A DNA stretch of 64,000 bases from Burkholderiaceae bacterium 16 (GTDB lineage Bacteria; Pseudomonadota; Gammaproteobacteria; Burkholderiales; Burkholderiaceae): contig JYOD01000020.1 in assembly GCA_000955785.1 (NCBI GenBank), positions 48,450-112,449 on the forward strand, in the 5' to 3' direction. The notes below the pieces were generated by a model. It was not told the origin of the DNA. It searched no databases and worked only from the letters and a program-made list of their open reading frames with translations. Made by a program: the position numbers and the translations under genes. Every line of letters begins with the position of its first letter. Position 1 is the first letter of the stretch. This document shows, one piece after another, positions 45,719 through 55,755 of this stretch.

Positions 45719-45853
45719 ACCCTCCTGATTGCGCAGCACAACGAGATCCGGAATAAGGGCGCATCGGCACATTGGTTGCAGCGGGCAAATCAGAAATCCA
45801 GCAAACGAGCTTGCCACTGCTGCAACGAGCGCCTCTCATCCGGACGGCGTTGA

Positions 45854-46642
45854 CTAACCCACCACCGCCTTGGTCGCCAGAAACAACAACGACGGCCCCA
45901 GCAAGCACCCCAGCCCGGTGTGGAACGTCGCCACCAGCGCACCGTAAGGCACCAGCCTGCGATCCGTCGCGGCCAGCCCCGCCGATACACCGCTGACGGT
46001 ACCCGCCAGCCCGCCAAACACCATCGCAGCGCGCGGGTTGTTCAGCCCGAGGAAGCCTGCCGCCATGGGCGTGCCCACCATCACGATGATGGCCTTGATC
46101 AGCCCGGTGGCAATGCTCAGCGCGATCACGTCGGAGCTGGCGCCCAGCGCGGCGCCGGTCACCGGCCCCACGATATACGTCACCGCCCCGGCGCCGATGG
46201 TGGTCATGCTGACCGCGTCGCTGTAGCCGAACGCGCGCGCCACCGCGGCGCCCACGATAAACGGCAGGATGGTGCCGAGCAGCAGGGATATGGCGCCTAC
46301 CAGCCCCGCCTTGCGCGCCTCCGTGGCCTGCACTTCGAAGGCGGTGGCGACGATAGCGAAATCGCGCAGCATGGCGCCGCCCATCAGGCCGATGCCGGAG
46401 AACAGCGAGATATCGGCCAGGCCCTTCTCCTTGCCGGTGGCGATGCCGCCGTAGTAAGCCAGCAGCAGGCCTATCACGATGGCAATGGCGGAGGCATGGA
46501 CACGCCCGAAGGTCAGCCAGCGCGACAGTCGCGAGGACAACCACATGATGATGCCAACGGCAGCGAAAGCGGTGACCAGGCCGTTTTGCAGCAGAATGGT
46601 ATCCAGCAGGTGGGGAATGGATTGTGCGGTGGAAATGGACAT
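45854..46642 (-). CDS. madM: Malonate transporter subunit MadM
   Basis: 262-residue polytopic membrane protein matching MadM, the large subunit of the malonate:Na+ symporter (IIMWLSSRLSRWLTFGRVHASAIAIVIGLLLAYYGG; NNPRAAMVFGGLAGTVSGVSAGLAATDRRLVPYGALVATFHTG). It lies 9 bp after madL and is divergent from the mdc operon. The 135 bp upstream of its stop side (45719-45853) shows no gene. Confidence 0.92.
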   Translation of the reverse strand: MSISTAQSIPHLLDTILLQNGLVTAFAAVGIIMWLSSRLSRWLTFGRVHASAIAIVIGLLLAYYGGIATGKEKGLADISLFSGIGLMGGAMLRDFAIVATAFEVQATEARKAGLVGAISLLLGTILPFIVGAAVARAFGYSDAVSMTTIGAGAVTYIVGPVTGAALGASSDVIALSIATGLIKAIIVMVGTPMAAGFLGLNNPRAAMVFGGLAGTVSGVSAGLAATDRRLVPYGALVATFHTGLGCLLGPSLLFLATKAVVG

Positions 46643-46651
46643 GGCGGCCTC

Positions 46652-47062
46652 TCAGTGCGAAGCGTGGCTGGGGGTGGCTTCAGGGGACGGCAGCGGCGGC
46701 AAGGGCGCGTGGTCGCCGGTGCGGCTGAGCACGGCGATGCAGCAGGCTGACACCAGCACCGCGCCGACTGCCGCGATCAGGGCTACCGGCCCGCCGCGCA
46801 ACGCAGCCACCACGTTCTGCTGCGCAGCCATCGCCACCACCACGGGGATGTACATCGCGCCCCAGAAGCCGACGCCGGCTTCGGTTTCCTTGGGCAAGAG
46901 GCCGCGCCCGTGCAGGTAGAGCCGTATCGAAATCAGCAGCAGCATCGCGATGCCGACGCCGCCCACATTGGCCTTGACGCCGATCGCCATGCCAAGCAAC
47001 TCGCCAAGGAACAGGCCGACGAGATGGCAGAGCGCCAGCAAGGCGGTTCCGTAGATGATCAT
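46652..47062 (-). CDS. madL: Malonate transporter subunit MadL
   Basis: 136-residue small subunit of the MadLM malonate carrier, starting MIIYGTALLALCHLVGLFLGELLGMAIGVKANVGGVG, with four membrane segments and a Pro/His-rich tail. CAGGAGACAG precedes ATG 47062. Divergent from mdcA across a 418-bp region that holds no gene and should carry both promoters and the regulator sites; no single site could be fixed. Confidence 0.92.
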   Translation of the reverse strand: MIIYGTALLALCHLVGLFLGELLGMAIGVKANVGGVGIAMLLLISIRLYLHGRGLLPKETEAGVGFWGAMYIPVVVAMAAQQNVVAALRGGPVALIAAVGAVLVSACCIAVLSRTGDHAPLPPLPSPEATPSHASH

Positions 47063-47480
47063 GGTGCTGTCTCCTGATGGCCTGTCCGCGTGCTTGCGCG
47101 CCGGCTGGTTCTGGGTTTATTGGTTGGCCCGCACTCTGGGCGGCGGGTCCGCCGGCGCCGGGAGCGGGCTTGCGCTCGCACATCCGTCCGGTATGGATGC
47201 AATCTAGGCGAGCCGCCGCAGCGCATCAATCAACCCGGGGAGTGAATCGTTAGCATGGGATTAACGTCGCGCCAGGAGCTTTGAATGCTCGCAGTGACCG
47301 GACAGGCATTTGCCCGCCGCGCAGCGGCGTGCGGTCCGCACGCATGCGAGTGACCGGCTTGCATGTCGTGCCGCCAACACTTACACCTAGAGTAACGATG
47401 CCGCGGGCAGCGTCATTGCTTGTGCCGCACGCCGTGCGTATCTTGATGCCATCACCCGCATCAAGCACACCGGAGACGCG

Positions 47481-49139
47481 ATGCCGAACCCAGCCACGGA
47501 CAGACAGTGGGACACCCGCCGCACGGAGAAGCGCCGCCGCCTTGCGCGCGGCGCCGCCTTTGCCAGCGGCCGCGTCGTGCCCACCGCCGACATCATCCCT
47601 TTTCTCGAAGCCATCACCGCGCCGGGCGACCGCGTGGTGCTGGAGGGCAACAACCAGAAGCAGGCCGATTTCCTCTCGCGCTCGCTGGCCGGGGTGGACC
47701 CGGCCAAGGTGCACGGACTGCACATGATCATCCCGAGCGTGAGCCGGGTGGAACACCTCGACCTGTTCGAGCGAGGCATCGCCAGGAAGCTGGACTTTGC
47801 CTTTGCCGGCGCGCAGAGCCTGCGCATCTCGCAGTTCCTGGAAGACGGGCAACTGGAAGTCGGCGCCATCCACACGTACATTGAGTTGTACGCGCGGCTC
47901 TATGTGGACCTGACGCCGAACATCGTGCTGATCGCCGGCTACAAGGCCGACCGCGACGGCAACCTCTACACCGGCGCCAGCACCGAGGACACGCCGGCGC
48001 TGGTGGAGGCCGCCACCTTCCGCGACGGCATCGTGGTGGCCCAGGTCAACGAGATCGTGGACGACCCCGCCGGCCTGCCCCGCGTGGATATCCCCGGCTC
48101 GTGGATCGACTACGTGGTGCAGGCAGACAAGCCCTTCTTCTGCGAGCCGCTGTTCACGCGCGATCCGCGCCTGATCAAGCCAGTGCACGTGCTGATGGCG
48201 ATGATGGCGATCCGCGGCGTGTACGAGCGCCACCAGGTGCAATCGCTCAACCACGGCATCGGCTTCAATACCGCGGCCATCGAATTGATCCTGCCAACCT
48301 ACGGCGAGTCGCTCGGACTCAAGGGCAAGATTTGCAAACACTGGACGCTGAACCCGCATCCCACGCTGATTCCCGCCATCGAATCCGGCTGGGTGGAAAG
48401 CGTGCACAGCTTCGGCAGCGAACTCGGCATGGAGAACTACGTGGCCGCGCGGCCCGATGTGTTCTTCACCGGCGCCGATGGATCGATGCGCTCCAACCGC
48501 GCCTTCTGCCAGCTTGCCGGGCAGTATGCGGTGGACCTGTTCATCGGCTCCACGCTGCAGATCGACGGCGACGGCCATTCCTCCACGGTCACACGCGGCC
48601 GCTTGTCCGGCTTTGGCGGCGCGCCAAACATGGGCCACAACCCCGGCGGGCGGCGTCACCCCACGCCCGCCTGGCTGGACCTGATCGAGACCGACGATCC
48701 GCTGGCGCGCGGCCGCAAGCTGGTGGTGCAGATGGTGGAGACCTTCCAGGCCGGCGGCAAGCCGACCTTCGTCGAATCGCTCGACGCGGTGCAGGTGGCG
48801 AAGGACAGCGGCATGCCGCTGGCGCCGGTGATGATCTACGGCGACGACGTGACCCATGTACTGACCGAGGAAGGCATCGCGTATCTCTATAAGGCGCGCT
48901 CGCTGGAAGAGCGCCGCGCCATGCTGGCGGCGGTCGCCGGCGTGACGCCGGTCGGCCTGCGCCACGACCCCGGCACCACGCGCCGCATGCGCAGCGACGG
49001 CCTGATTGCGCTGCCGGAGGACCTCGGCGTGCAACGCAGCCAGGCGACCCGTTCGCTGCTCGCGGCAAAGAGCATGGCCGACCTGGTCGACTGGTCGGGC
49101 GGGCTGTACGAGCCGCCCGCACGGTTCCGGAGCTGGTGA
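47481..49139 (+). CDS. mdcA: Malonate decarboxylase alpha subunit (acetyl-S-ACP:malonate ACP transferase)
   Basis: 552 residues. The start [22 protein letters not shown] and the core [31 protein letters not shown] match MdcA, which exchanges malonate for acetate on the carrier protein. ATG 47481 has CGGAGACGCG upstream. First gene of mdcABCDEGH. Confidence 0.97.
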   Translation: MPNPATDRQWDTRRTEKRRRLARGAAFASGRVVPTADIIPFLEAITAPGDRVVLEGNNQKQADFLSRSLAGVDPAKVHGLHMIIPSVSRVEHLDLFERGIARKLDFAFAGAQSLRISQFLEDGQLEVGAIHTYIELYARLYVDLTPNIVLIAGYKADRDGNLYTGASTEDTPALVEAATFRDGIVVAQVNEIVDDPAGLPRVDIPGSWIDYVVQADKPFFCEPLFTRDPRLIKPVHVLMAMMAIRGVYERHQVQSLNHGIGFNTAAIELILPTYGESLGLKGKICKHWTLNPHPTLIPAIESGWVESVHSFGSELGMENYVAARPDVFFTGADGSMRSNRAFCQLAGQYAVDLFIGSTLQIDGDGHSSTVTRGRLSGFGGAPNMGHNPGGRRHPTPAWLDLIETDDPLARGRKLVVQMVETFQAGGKPTFVESLDAVQVAKDSGMPLAPVMIYGDDVTHVLTEEGIAYLYKARSLEERRAMLAAVAGVTPVGLRHDPGTTRRMRSDGLIALPEDLGVQRSQATRSLLAAKSMADLVDWSGGLYEPPARFRSW

Positions 49140-50047
49140 TGGCGAGCCCCGCATGGCTTGCCGGGCCGGGCAACGATGGCGCCTTCGAACCGGAGGCGAT
49201 TGCGCTGGCGGATCTCGCCGTGAGCGCGCTGATCGACGAGGCCGCGCTGTCGCCCAAGCCCGGGCTGGTCGATAGCCGCGGCAATGGCGCGCATGCCGAT
49301 CTCAACCTGGACCTGATGCGCATCTCGGCGCGCGCGCTGCACCCCGCCTTCGCCGAAATGGCGGCGGCGGGCATGCGCGCCGCGGGGCCCGGCGTGGCGC
49401 TGCGCGAGCGGCTGGGCGCGCTCGGCCGGGACGCCGAGGCCTCGATGATGCTTGCCACCGGCGGCATCAACACGCATCGCGGCGCGATATGGAGCCTGGG
49501 CCTGCTGGTGGGCGCGGCTGGCCTGCACCGGGATAAGCGCAGTGCGCATGGCGTAGCGCGCACCGCCGGCGCCATCGCGCGCCTGCCCGACCGCCATCGC
49601 CCCGCGCGCACCGGCAACAAGGGCGAACGCGCGTGCATCGACTACGGCGTCAGCGGCGCGCGCGGCCAGGCGCAGGCTGGCTTCCCCCATGTGCTGCGCG
49701 TCGGCCTGCCTGAGCTGCAGCGCAGCCGCGCGCGCGGCGATGTGGAGCCCAGCGCGCGCGTCAACGCGCTGCTGGCGATCATGCGCCGCCTCGACGATAC
49801 CTGCGTGCTGGCCCGCGCCGGCCGCGAAGGGCTTGCGCTGATGCAGGAAGGCGCCAGCCAGGTGCTCGCGGCGGGCGGCATCGCCACGCTGGCCGGACGC
49901 CGCCTGCTGCGCCGCCTGGAAGCCGGCATGCTGGCCTGCAACGCCTCGCCCGGCGGCGCGGCCGATCTGCTCGCCGCTACTTTTTTCCTGGACCGGTTGC
50001 CGTCCGCGACGCCGCCGGTCCATTGCCCCGTGCAAGGAGACAACTAA
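49139..50047 (+). CDS. mdcB: Triphosphoribosyl-dephospho-CoA synthase MdcB
   Basis: 302 residues. CitG/MdcB family enzyme that builds the prosthetic-group precursor for the carrier protein MdcC ([50 protein letters not shown]). The ATG at 49139 shares its A with the mdcA stop (TGATG); GTG at 49136 is an alternative. Confidence 0.93.
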   Translation: MASPAWLAGPGNDGAFEPEAIALADLAVSALIDEAALSPKPGLVDSRGNGAHADLNLDLMRISARALHPAFAEMAAAGMRAAGPGVALRERLGALGRDAEASMMLATGGINTHRGAIWSLGLLVGAAGLHRDKRSAHGVARTAGAIARLPDRHRPARTGNKGERACIDYGVSGARGQAQAGFPHVLRVGLPELQRSRARGDVEPSARVNALLAIMRRLDDTCVLARAGREGLALMQEGASQVLAAGGIATLAGRRLLRRLEAGMLACNASPGGAADLLAATFFLDRLPSATPPVHCPVQGDN

Positions 50048-50361
50048 TGGAACAGCTCCAGTTCGAATATCCCGCCGGTGCGCCGGCAAGCCAGCGCGTG
50101 CTGGTAGGCGTGGTCGGCTCCGGCGACCTTGAAGTGATGGTCGAGCCCGGTACATCCGGCACCACCACCATCCACGTCACCACCTCGGTGGACGGCTACG
50201 GCAAGGTTTGGGACGCGCAGCTCTCGCGCGTGTTCAGCGCCGGGCCGCGCGCCGCCATGCGTATCCGCATCCACGATTTCGGCGCCACGCCGGGGGTGGT
50301 GGGCATGCGGCTGGCGGAAGCCTTCGAAGCGCTCGGCACCGATGGTGGGGAGCAATCATGA
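50047..50361 (+). CDS. mdcC: Malonate decarboxylase acyl carrier protein (delta subunit) MdcC
   Basis: 104 residues. [34 protein letters not shown] carries the attachment Ser in VGSGDLEV that bears 2'-(5''-phosphoribosyl)-3'-dephospho-CoA. ATG 50047 overlaps the mdcB stop by one base. Delivers malonyl/acetyl groups between the MdcA, DE and H subunits. Confidence 0.95.
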   Translation: MEQLQFEYPAGAPASQRVLVGVVGSGDLEVMVEPGTSGTTTIHVTTSVDGYGKVWDAQLSRVFSAGPRAAMRIRIHDFGATPGVVGMRLAEAFEALGTDGGEQS

Positions 50362-51209
50362 ACCACGCATCGCTACTGACGCGCGAGAGCTTTGTCGAGC
50401 TGGGCGCACGCGCAAGGGCGCATGCGCTGCTCGATCCCGGCAGCTTCCGCGAACTGGCGGGCCCGTTCGATCGGCTGGTCTCGCCGTGGCTGGAACGCCA
50501 GGGCGTAGTGCCGCAGGCCGATGACGGCGTTGTGGTGGCCAAGGGCTGCATCGGCGGACAACCCGCCGTGGTCCTCGCCATCGAAGGCGCGTTCCAGGGC
50601 GGCAGCCTGGGCGAAGTGGGCGGCGCCAAGATCGCCGGCGCGCTCGAACTGGCCGCGCAGGACAACCGCCGCGGCGTGCCCACGCGCGCCGTGATTTTGT
50701 TCGAGACCGGCGGTGTGCGGCTGCAGGAAGCCAACCTGGGACTGGCCGCCATCGCAGACATCCACGCGGCCATCGTCGACCTGCGCCGCTACCAGCCGGT
50801 GGTGGGCGTGATCGCCGGGACGGTGGGCTGCTTCGGCGGCATGTCGATCGCGGCGGGGCTGTGCAGCTACCTGGTGGTGACGCGCGAAGCGCGGCTGGGC
50901 CTCAACGGCCCGCAGGTGATCGAGCAGGAAGCGGGCGTCGCTGAATACGATTCGCGCGACCGGCCGTTTATCTGGAGCTTTACCGGCGGCGAGCAGCGCA
51001 TCGCCACCGGCCTGGCCGACCGCTACGTCGACGACGACAGCGATGCCATCCGTGCCGCCGTGCAAGCGCTATTGGCAAACGGCGTGCCGGCCACGCACCG
51101 CAGCGAACGCTACGCGCACTACCTGCGATGCCTGGCCGAATACGATCCGGCGCGCCAGCCGGAGCCGGAGACCGTCCGCGCCATCTACGCACCCGGAGCA
51201 AAGTCATGA
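50358..51209 (+). CDS. mdcD: Malonate decarboxylase beta subunit MdcD
   Basis: 283 residues with the carboxyltransferase fold (GCIGGQPAVVLAIEGAFQGGSLGEVGGAKIAGALELA; FETGGVRLQEANLGL). With MdcE it decarboxylates malonyl-S-ACP. ATG 50358 overlaps the mdcC stop (ATGA). Confidence 0.95.
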   Translation: MNHASLLTRESFVELGARARAHALLDPGSFRELAGPFDRLVSPWLERQGVVPQADDGVVVAKGCIGGQPAVVLAIEGAFQGGSLGEVGGAKIAGALELAAQDNRRGVPTRAVILFETGGVRLQEANLGLAAIADIHAAIVDLRRYQPVVGVIAGTVGCFGGMSIAAGLCSYLVVTREARLGLNGPQVIEQEAGVAEYDSRDRPFIWSFTGGEQRIATGLADRYVDDDSDAIRAAVQALLANGVPATHRSERYAHYLRCLAEYDPARQPEPETVRAIYAPGAKS

Positions 51210-52048
51210 GTACAAGCACGAGTACAGACACGAGTACAGCAAGCACCCAAGGCCGAGGCGAAACCTGGCTCGCAGCGCTGACCCGCAACGCCCCGCGCCG
51301 CCCCGGCTATCCCGCCACCGTGCAAGTTGCCGACGAGGAGCTTGGCGGCCGGCCGGCACGCTTTATCGCGGTGGTGCCCGACGCCGCCAACGCCTACCCG
51401 CGCGTGCGCGGCGGCGAGGTGGGCCTGCTCGAAGGCTGGTCGCTCGCGCAGGCGGTGCATGAAGTCGTGCAGGCCGACCGCGACGCCGCGATCAGGCGGC
51501 CCATCGTCGCCATCGTCGATACACCCAGCCAGGCCTATGGCCGGCGCGAGGAAGCTTTCGGCATCCACCAGGCCCTGGCCGGCGCGGCCGGCGCCTACGC
51601 CACGGCGCGGCTGCAAGGGCATCCCGTGATCGCGCTGCTGGTCGGGCGCGCCATGTCCGGCGCCTTCCTGGCGCACGGCTACCAGGCCAATCGCCTGATC
51701 GCGCTGGACGATGCCGGCGTGGAAGTGCACGCGATGGGCAAGCAGGCCGCCGCCCGCATCACCATGCGCAGCGTGGAGGACCTGGAGAGCTTTGCCGCCA
51801 GCGTGCCGCCGATGGCGTACGACATTGGCAACTACGCCACGCTGGGGCTGCTGTGGAAGATGATCGGCGTGAAACACGCCGCGCAGCCGGATGCTGCCGA
51901 TCTCGACGCCGTGCAGGGCGCGCTGCTGGCGGCGCTGGCCGATATCCAGGCCGACCCGCAGCCCGATCTGCGCAGCCGCCTCGGCGGGCAAAACCGGCAG
52001 GCTTCCGGCCGCGTGCGCGAGGTACTCGCGCAGCAGTGGCAGGACTGA
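51206..52048 (+). CDS. mdcE: Malonate decarboxylase gamma subunit MdcE
   Basis: 280 residues, partner of MdcD in decarboxylation. Core motifs AFGIHQALAGAAGAYATARLQGHPVIALLVGRAMSGAFLAHGYQANRLIAL are typical. The N-terminus has a Ser/Thr-rich leader (STSTSTDTSTAST) encoded by a short DNA repeat. ATG 51206 overlaps the mdcD stop (ATGA). Confidence 0.95.
   Translation: MSTSTSTDTSTASTQGRGETWLAALTRNAPRRPGYPATVQVADEELGGRPARFIAVVPDAANAYPRVRGGEVGLLEGWSLAQAVHEVVQADRDAAIRRPIVAIVDTPSQAYGRREEAFGIHQALAGAAGAYATARLQGHPVIALLVGRAMSGAFLAHGYQANRLIALDDAGVEVHAMGKQAAARITMRSVEDLESFAASVPPMAYDIGNYATLGLLWKMIGVKHAAQPDAADLDAVQGALLAALADIQADPQPDLRSRLGGQNRQASGRVREVLAQQWQD
51208..51243 (+). repeat. Three imperfect 12-bp repeats at the mdcE N-terminus
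   Basis: GAGTACAAGCAC, GAGTACAGACAC and GAGTACAGCAAG are adjacent, encoding the Ser/Thr-rich leader. Probably a recent slippage expansion. Confidence 0.75.
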
Positions 52049-52080
52049 AGCCATGGCATGCCGCGCCGCAGGGCAATGAC

Positions 52081-52734
52081 ATGACCGCACGCACGCTGCT
52101 GCCGCACGACCTGCTGTGGCTCACCGACCCGCAGGCCTTCGCCGGTGCCAATGCGCTGCCTGCCTGGGCGACGGTCGAATGGCTGGCGCGTGCGCCGCTT
52201 GTCGTGCGGCGCGACCGCCTTGACGGTGCCCGCGTCCCGGTCGGGCTGCGCGGCACCACGCGCGCGCAGCGCCACGCGGCGTGGCTGCCCGATACGCAGG
52301 TGGCGCGCGTGGTGACGCCGGGCATGATCGCGCGGCAGGCGCGCTGGCGGGACCATCCACGCCGCCGCGAATTGCCGGCGCTGGCCGCACTCGCTCGCGT
52401 GGCGCCGCTGCTGGACGATGCGCAGGTGAACTGGGGCGTGACGGGCGGAGCCGGTTTCGCGCTCGCCTCCGGCATCGATGTGTTGCATGCCGGCAGCGAT
52501 CTCGATCTGCTCGTCACCGCCACCGTGCCGCTTGCCACGGGCACCGAACGGGCGCTCACCGCCCTGCTCGACGCTACCGATACCCGCATCGACGTCCAGG
52601 TGTCCACGCCCTTCGGCGCCTTCGCGCTGCGCGAACGCGCACGCACGGGCGGCCGCGTGCTGCTCAAGACGGCAAACGGTCCCGTCATGAGCGAAAATCC
52701 ATGGCACCCCCGGATTTGCATGGGCACGCCATGA
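52081..52734 (+). CDS. mdcG: Phosphoribosyl-dephospho-CoA transferase MdcG
   Basis: 217 residues. Nucleotidyltransferase motif GSDLDLLV and N-terminal LLPHDLLWL match MdcG, which attaches the prosthetic group to MdcC. ATG 52081 has a weak AGGG upstream; GTG 52036, overlapping mdcE, is a plausible alternative adding 15 residues. Confidence 0.9.
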   Translation: MTARTLLPHDLLWLTDPQAFAGANALPAWATVEWLARAPLVVRRDRLDGARVPVGLRGTTRAQRHAAWLPDTQVARVVTPGMIARQARWRDHPRRRELPALAALARVAPLLDDAQVNWGVTGGAGFALASGIDVLHAGSDLDLLVTATVPLATGTERALTALLDATDTRIDVQVSTPFGAFALRERARTGGRVLLKTANGPVMSENPWHPRICMGTP

Positions 52735-53669
52735 GCACGCTGTTCACCTTCCCCGGCCAGGGCGCCCAGCGTCCCGGCATGCTGCACGCGCTGCCCGCTC
52801 ATCCGGCGGTGCGCGCCGCGCTCGACGAAGCCAGCGACGCACTCGGGCGCGATGCGCTCGCGCTCGACAGTGCGGCCGAACTCGCCTCCACCGTGGCCGT
52901 GCAGCTCAGCCTGCTGATCGCCGGCGTGGCCATGGCGCGCTGCCTGCTTGCCGAGGGCGCCAAACCCGATGCCGTGGCCGGCCTGTCGATCGGCGCCTAC
53001 CCGGCCGCGGTATGCGCGGGTATGCTGGACTATGCCGATGCGCTCAGGCTGGTGGCGCTGCGCGGCCAGCTGATGGAGCAAGCATATCCGGACGGCTATG
53101 GCATGACGGCGATCCTGGGCATGGAACTCGGCCCGCTGGAGCGCACGATCGCGCAAGTGCACGGGCCAGCGTCTCCGGTCTACCTGGCCAACCTCAATGC
53201 GCCCGCCCAGTTCGTGATCGCTGGCGCCGCACCGGCCATGGCACGCGTTGCGGAGCTGGCGCTGGACAGTGGCGCGCATGCGGCCAAACCCATCGCCATC
53301 AGCGTGCCTTCGCACTGCGCCCTGCTCGACGGCGCGGCGCACGCGCTCGTTCATGCCTTCGCCGACGTACGCCTCGACCGCCCGCGCCTGCGCTACTTCA
53401 GCGCCAGCGCGGCGCGCGAGCTGCGCGACCCCGCCCGCATCGGCGCCGACCTGGCGCGCAACCTCGCCGTGCCCGTTCGCTGGCACGAGACCATGCTGCT
53501 GGCGCGCGAATGCGGCGTGCGCCTTGCGGTGGAGATGCCGCCCGGCAATGTGCTGACGCGGCTGGCCGCGCCCCTGCTGTCCGACGGCATCGCCGTCGCC
53601 TGTGCCGACACGCGCATCGACAGCGTGGTGGCGCTCACGGCACGCGAAGCGCTGCGGGCGTCCTCCTGA
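52731..53669 (+). CDS. mdcH: Malonyl-S-ACP:malonate (malonyl-CoA:ACP) transferase MdcH
   Basis: 312 residues, FabD-like transferase. FTFPGQGAQRPGM, the GLSIGAYPA nucleophile Ser motif and catalytic His in VPSHCALLDG are intact. It starts the cycle by loading malonyl onto the carrier. ATG 52731 overlaps the mdcG stop (ATGA). Convergent with the lrp gene, 9 bp apart. Confidence 0.95.
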   Translation: MSTLFTFPGQGAQRPGMLHALPAHPAVRAALDEASDALGRDALALDSAAELASTVAVQLSLLIAGVAMARCLLAEGAKPDAVAGLSIGAYPAAVCAGMLDYADALRLVALRGQLMEQAYPDGYGMTAILGMELGPLERTIAQVHGPASPVYLANLNAPAQFVIAGAAPAMARVAELALDSGAHAAKPIAISVPSHCALLDGAAHALVHAFADVRLDRPRLRYFSASAARELRDPARIGADLARNLAVPVRWHETMLLARECGVRLAVEMPPGNVLTRLAAPLLSDGIAVACADTRIDSVVALTAREALRASS

Positions 53670-53678
53670 GCCAGCGCT

Positions 53679-54149
53679 TCAGCCCAGCGGCAATGCCGTG
53701 CTGTACAGCACCTGCTTGAGCGCAAAACTCGAACGGATGCTGGACACACCGGGGATGCGCGTGATCTGGTCGATGATCAGCCGCTCCAGCGCTTCCACGT
53801 CGGCCACCACCACGCGCAGCAGGTAATCGGCATCGCCCGACATCAGGTAGCACTCCATCACCTGCGGCAAGGTGGTGATGCGCCGCTCGAAGGCATCGAG
53901 CGTTTCGCGGCGCTGCTTGTCCAGCGAGATCTGGATGAACACCACCACCTTCAGGCCGAGCCGGCGCGCATCCAGCAGCGTCACCCGGCGCGAGATCACG
54001 CCCTGTTTTTCCAGCTGCTTGACCCGCGCCAGGCATGGCGAGGGCGACAAGCTGACGCGGCTGGCCAGCTCCACATTGGTCAGGCTGGCGTCTCGCTGCA
54101 GCTCGTTGAGAATCCGGATATCCGTGGCGTCCAGGTCAATGTCCAGCAC
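53679..54149 (-). CDS. Lrp/AsnC family regulator
   Basis: 156 residues. N-terminal helix-turn-helix (LDATDIRILNELQRDASLTNVELASRVSLSPSPCLARVKQLE) and C-terminal RAM effector domain (LPQVMECYLMSGDADYLLRVVVADVEAL). Divergent from the EamA transporter gene, which it probably regulates; the shared ~160-bp region contains no gene. Confidence 0.92.
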   Translation of the reverse strand: MLDIDLDATDIRILNELQRDASLTNVELASRVSLSPSPCLARVKQLEKQGVISRRVTLLDARRLGLKVVVFIQISLDKQRRETLDAFERRITTLPQVMECYLMSGDADYLLRVVVADVEALERLIIDQITRIPGVSSIRSSFALKQVLYSTALPLG

Positions 54150-54310
54150 GTTGCGCTCCCGCTTTTTCGAATAGCAGCATTCTATGCTGCAGCGACCGGG
54201 ATTTGCAGTTGGCTTCGGTTTTTGCTGCGGCGCAATAGACCGTAGACTTTCCAGCCTTCCCCACCCATCCGCGGCGGCGGGGCAATCTGGTCAGAGAATC
54301 GAGTCGAAGC

Positions 54311-55222
54311 ATGCAAGCACAACAAGGATGGCGCCGGTTTATTCCCCTCGCCTGCGCCGTGGCGATCTGGGGCGGCAACTGGCCGGTCATGAAGCTGGGC
54401 CTGACCCACGTCAGCCCGCTGTGGTTTGCCGCCGCGCGCTTTGTCTCGGCCGCCGCGATCAGCTTCCTGGTGCTGGGCGCCCTGCGCCGGCTGCGGCTGC
54501 CGACGCGGCGGGAATGGCCGATGGTGATCGGCGTGGGCCTGCTGCAGATGGCGGCCTTCACCGCGCTGGCGCTGTGGGCGCTGCAGTACGTGCCGCCGGG
54601 CCGCGCCTCGGTGATTGCGTATGCCACCTCGGTCTGGGTGATTCCGCTGTCGTCGCTGGTGCTCAAGGAGCGGCTGTCGCGCCCGCAATGGATCGCCACC
54701 GGCCTGAGCTATGCCGGTATCGCGCTGATGATCGCGCCGGCGCTGCGCGACTGGCAGCTGCATACTGCCGTGGGCCTGGTGATGCTGCTCGGCGCGTCGC
54801 TGGCCTGGTCGCTCAGCATCATCCAGTTGCGCGCCAACCGCGCGGTGCGGCTGGGCGCCGACATGATCCCGTGGGAGACCGCAGTGGCCTCGGTGCCGCT
54901 GGTGCTGCTGGCACTGCTGCGCGACGGCGCGCCGCACTTCCTGTCGATGCCCGAGATCTGGCCGCTGCTGTTCTATACCGGGCCGCTGGCCACCGCGCTG
55001 ACCTTTATCGTGGTGCTCAACATGACGCAGACCCTGCCGCCCGCCGCAACCTCGATCGCCATGCTGTGCGTGCCGGTAATCGGGCTGGTGGTGTCGGCGG
55101 TGGCGTTCCAGGAGCGCATCTCGGCGGATCTCTCGGCCGGGCTCGCGCTGATCGCGCTGGGCGTCGCAACCTCCGCACTGGCGCCCTGGCTGGGGCGGCG
55201 CCTGCCATGGCGCAGCGCTTGA
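54311..55222 (+). CDS. EamA/DMT-family transporter
   Basis: 303 residues, about ten membrane segments in two EamA halves (FIPLACAVAIWGGNWPVMKLGLTHVSPLWFAAARF; TAVGLVMLLGASLAWSLSIIQLRANRAV). Likely exports a metabolite such as an amino acid; divergence from an Lrp gene fits this but does not prove it. Confidence 0.9.
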   Translation: MQAQQGWRRFIPLACAVAIWGGNWPVMKLGLTHVSPLWFAAARFVSAAAISFLVLGALRRLRLPTRREWPMVIGVGLLQMAAFTALALWALQYVPPGRASVIAYATSVWVIPLSSLVLKERLSRPQWIATGLSYAGIALMIAPALRDWQLHTAVGLVMLLGASLAWSLSIIQLRANRAVRLGADMIPWETAVASVPLVLLALLRDGAPHFLSMPEIWPLLFYTGPLATALTFIVVLNMTQTLPPAATSIAMLCVPVIGLVVSAVAFQERISADLSAGLALIALGVATSALAPWLGRRLPWRSA

Positions 55223-55323
55223 TTTCCACCGGAGTTACAAGAAGACACAGTTGTATTGGCCCGCTAATACCTGACAACGGCGCGCCGCATTACAGTGGCG
55301 GCAACTACTAACCGGAGTCACCC

Positions 55324-55704
55324 GTGCGGAAACTTGCCACCCTTTGCGCCTTTGCCGCTGTCGCGGGCCTTGCTTCAAGCGCGGCCTTCGCGCGCGTGGA
55401 CGTGGACATCGGCATCGGCCTGCCCGGCCCGGTGTTCGTCGCCCCTGCCCCGGTCTATCAGCCGGCTCCCGTCTACCAGCCGGCCCCGGTCTACCGCGCC
55501 GCGCCGGTCTACGAAGCGGCCCCGGTATATGTCGCGCCCCAGCCGGTCGTGGTGGCGGGACCTGGCTACTATGGTCCCAGATACTATGGCCGCGGCGAGC
55601 GCGAATGGCGTGAACGCGAATGGCGCGAGCAGCGCTGGCGCGAACGCGAGCGCCATGAGCATGAGCACGAATGGCGCGACCGTGATCGCGACTGGCGCCG
55701 CTGA
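55324..55704 (+). CDS. Secreted repeat-rich hypothetical protein
   Basis: 126 residues. GTG start behind CCGGAGTCACCC; signal peptide LATLCAFAAVAGLASSAAFA. The mature part has APVYQP/APVYRA/APVYEA repeats and a Gly-Tyr segment, then a highly charged tail of REWRE, ERHEHEHEW and RDRDW units. No known family; it may bind metals or the cell surface. Confidence 0.65.
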   Translation: MRKLATLCAFAAVAGLASSAAFARVDVDIGIGLPGPVFVAPAPVYQPAPVYQPAPVYRAAPVYEAAPVYVAPQPVVVAGPGYYGPRYYGRGEREWREREWREQRWRERERHEHEHEWRDRDRDWRR

Positions 55705-55755
55705 TGGCGAGGACATGGCTGCTTCTGCTGGCACTGCTGCTATTGCGGCAAGTGC

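Noticed and set aside
45772..45996. Plus-strand open frame across the madM 3' end
   Set aside because: It overlaps the clear madM gene and reads as Pro/Thr/Arg-rich shadow sequence.
47250..49154. Long minus-strand open frame across mdcA
   Set aside because: Shadow of mdcA, which is unmistakable on the plus strand.
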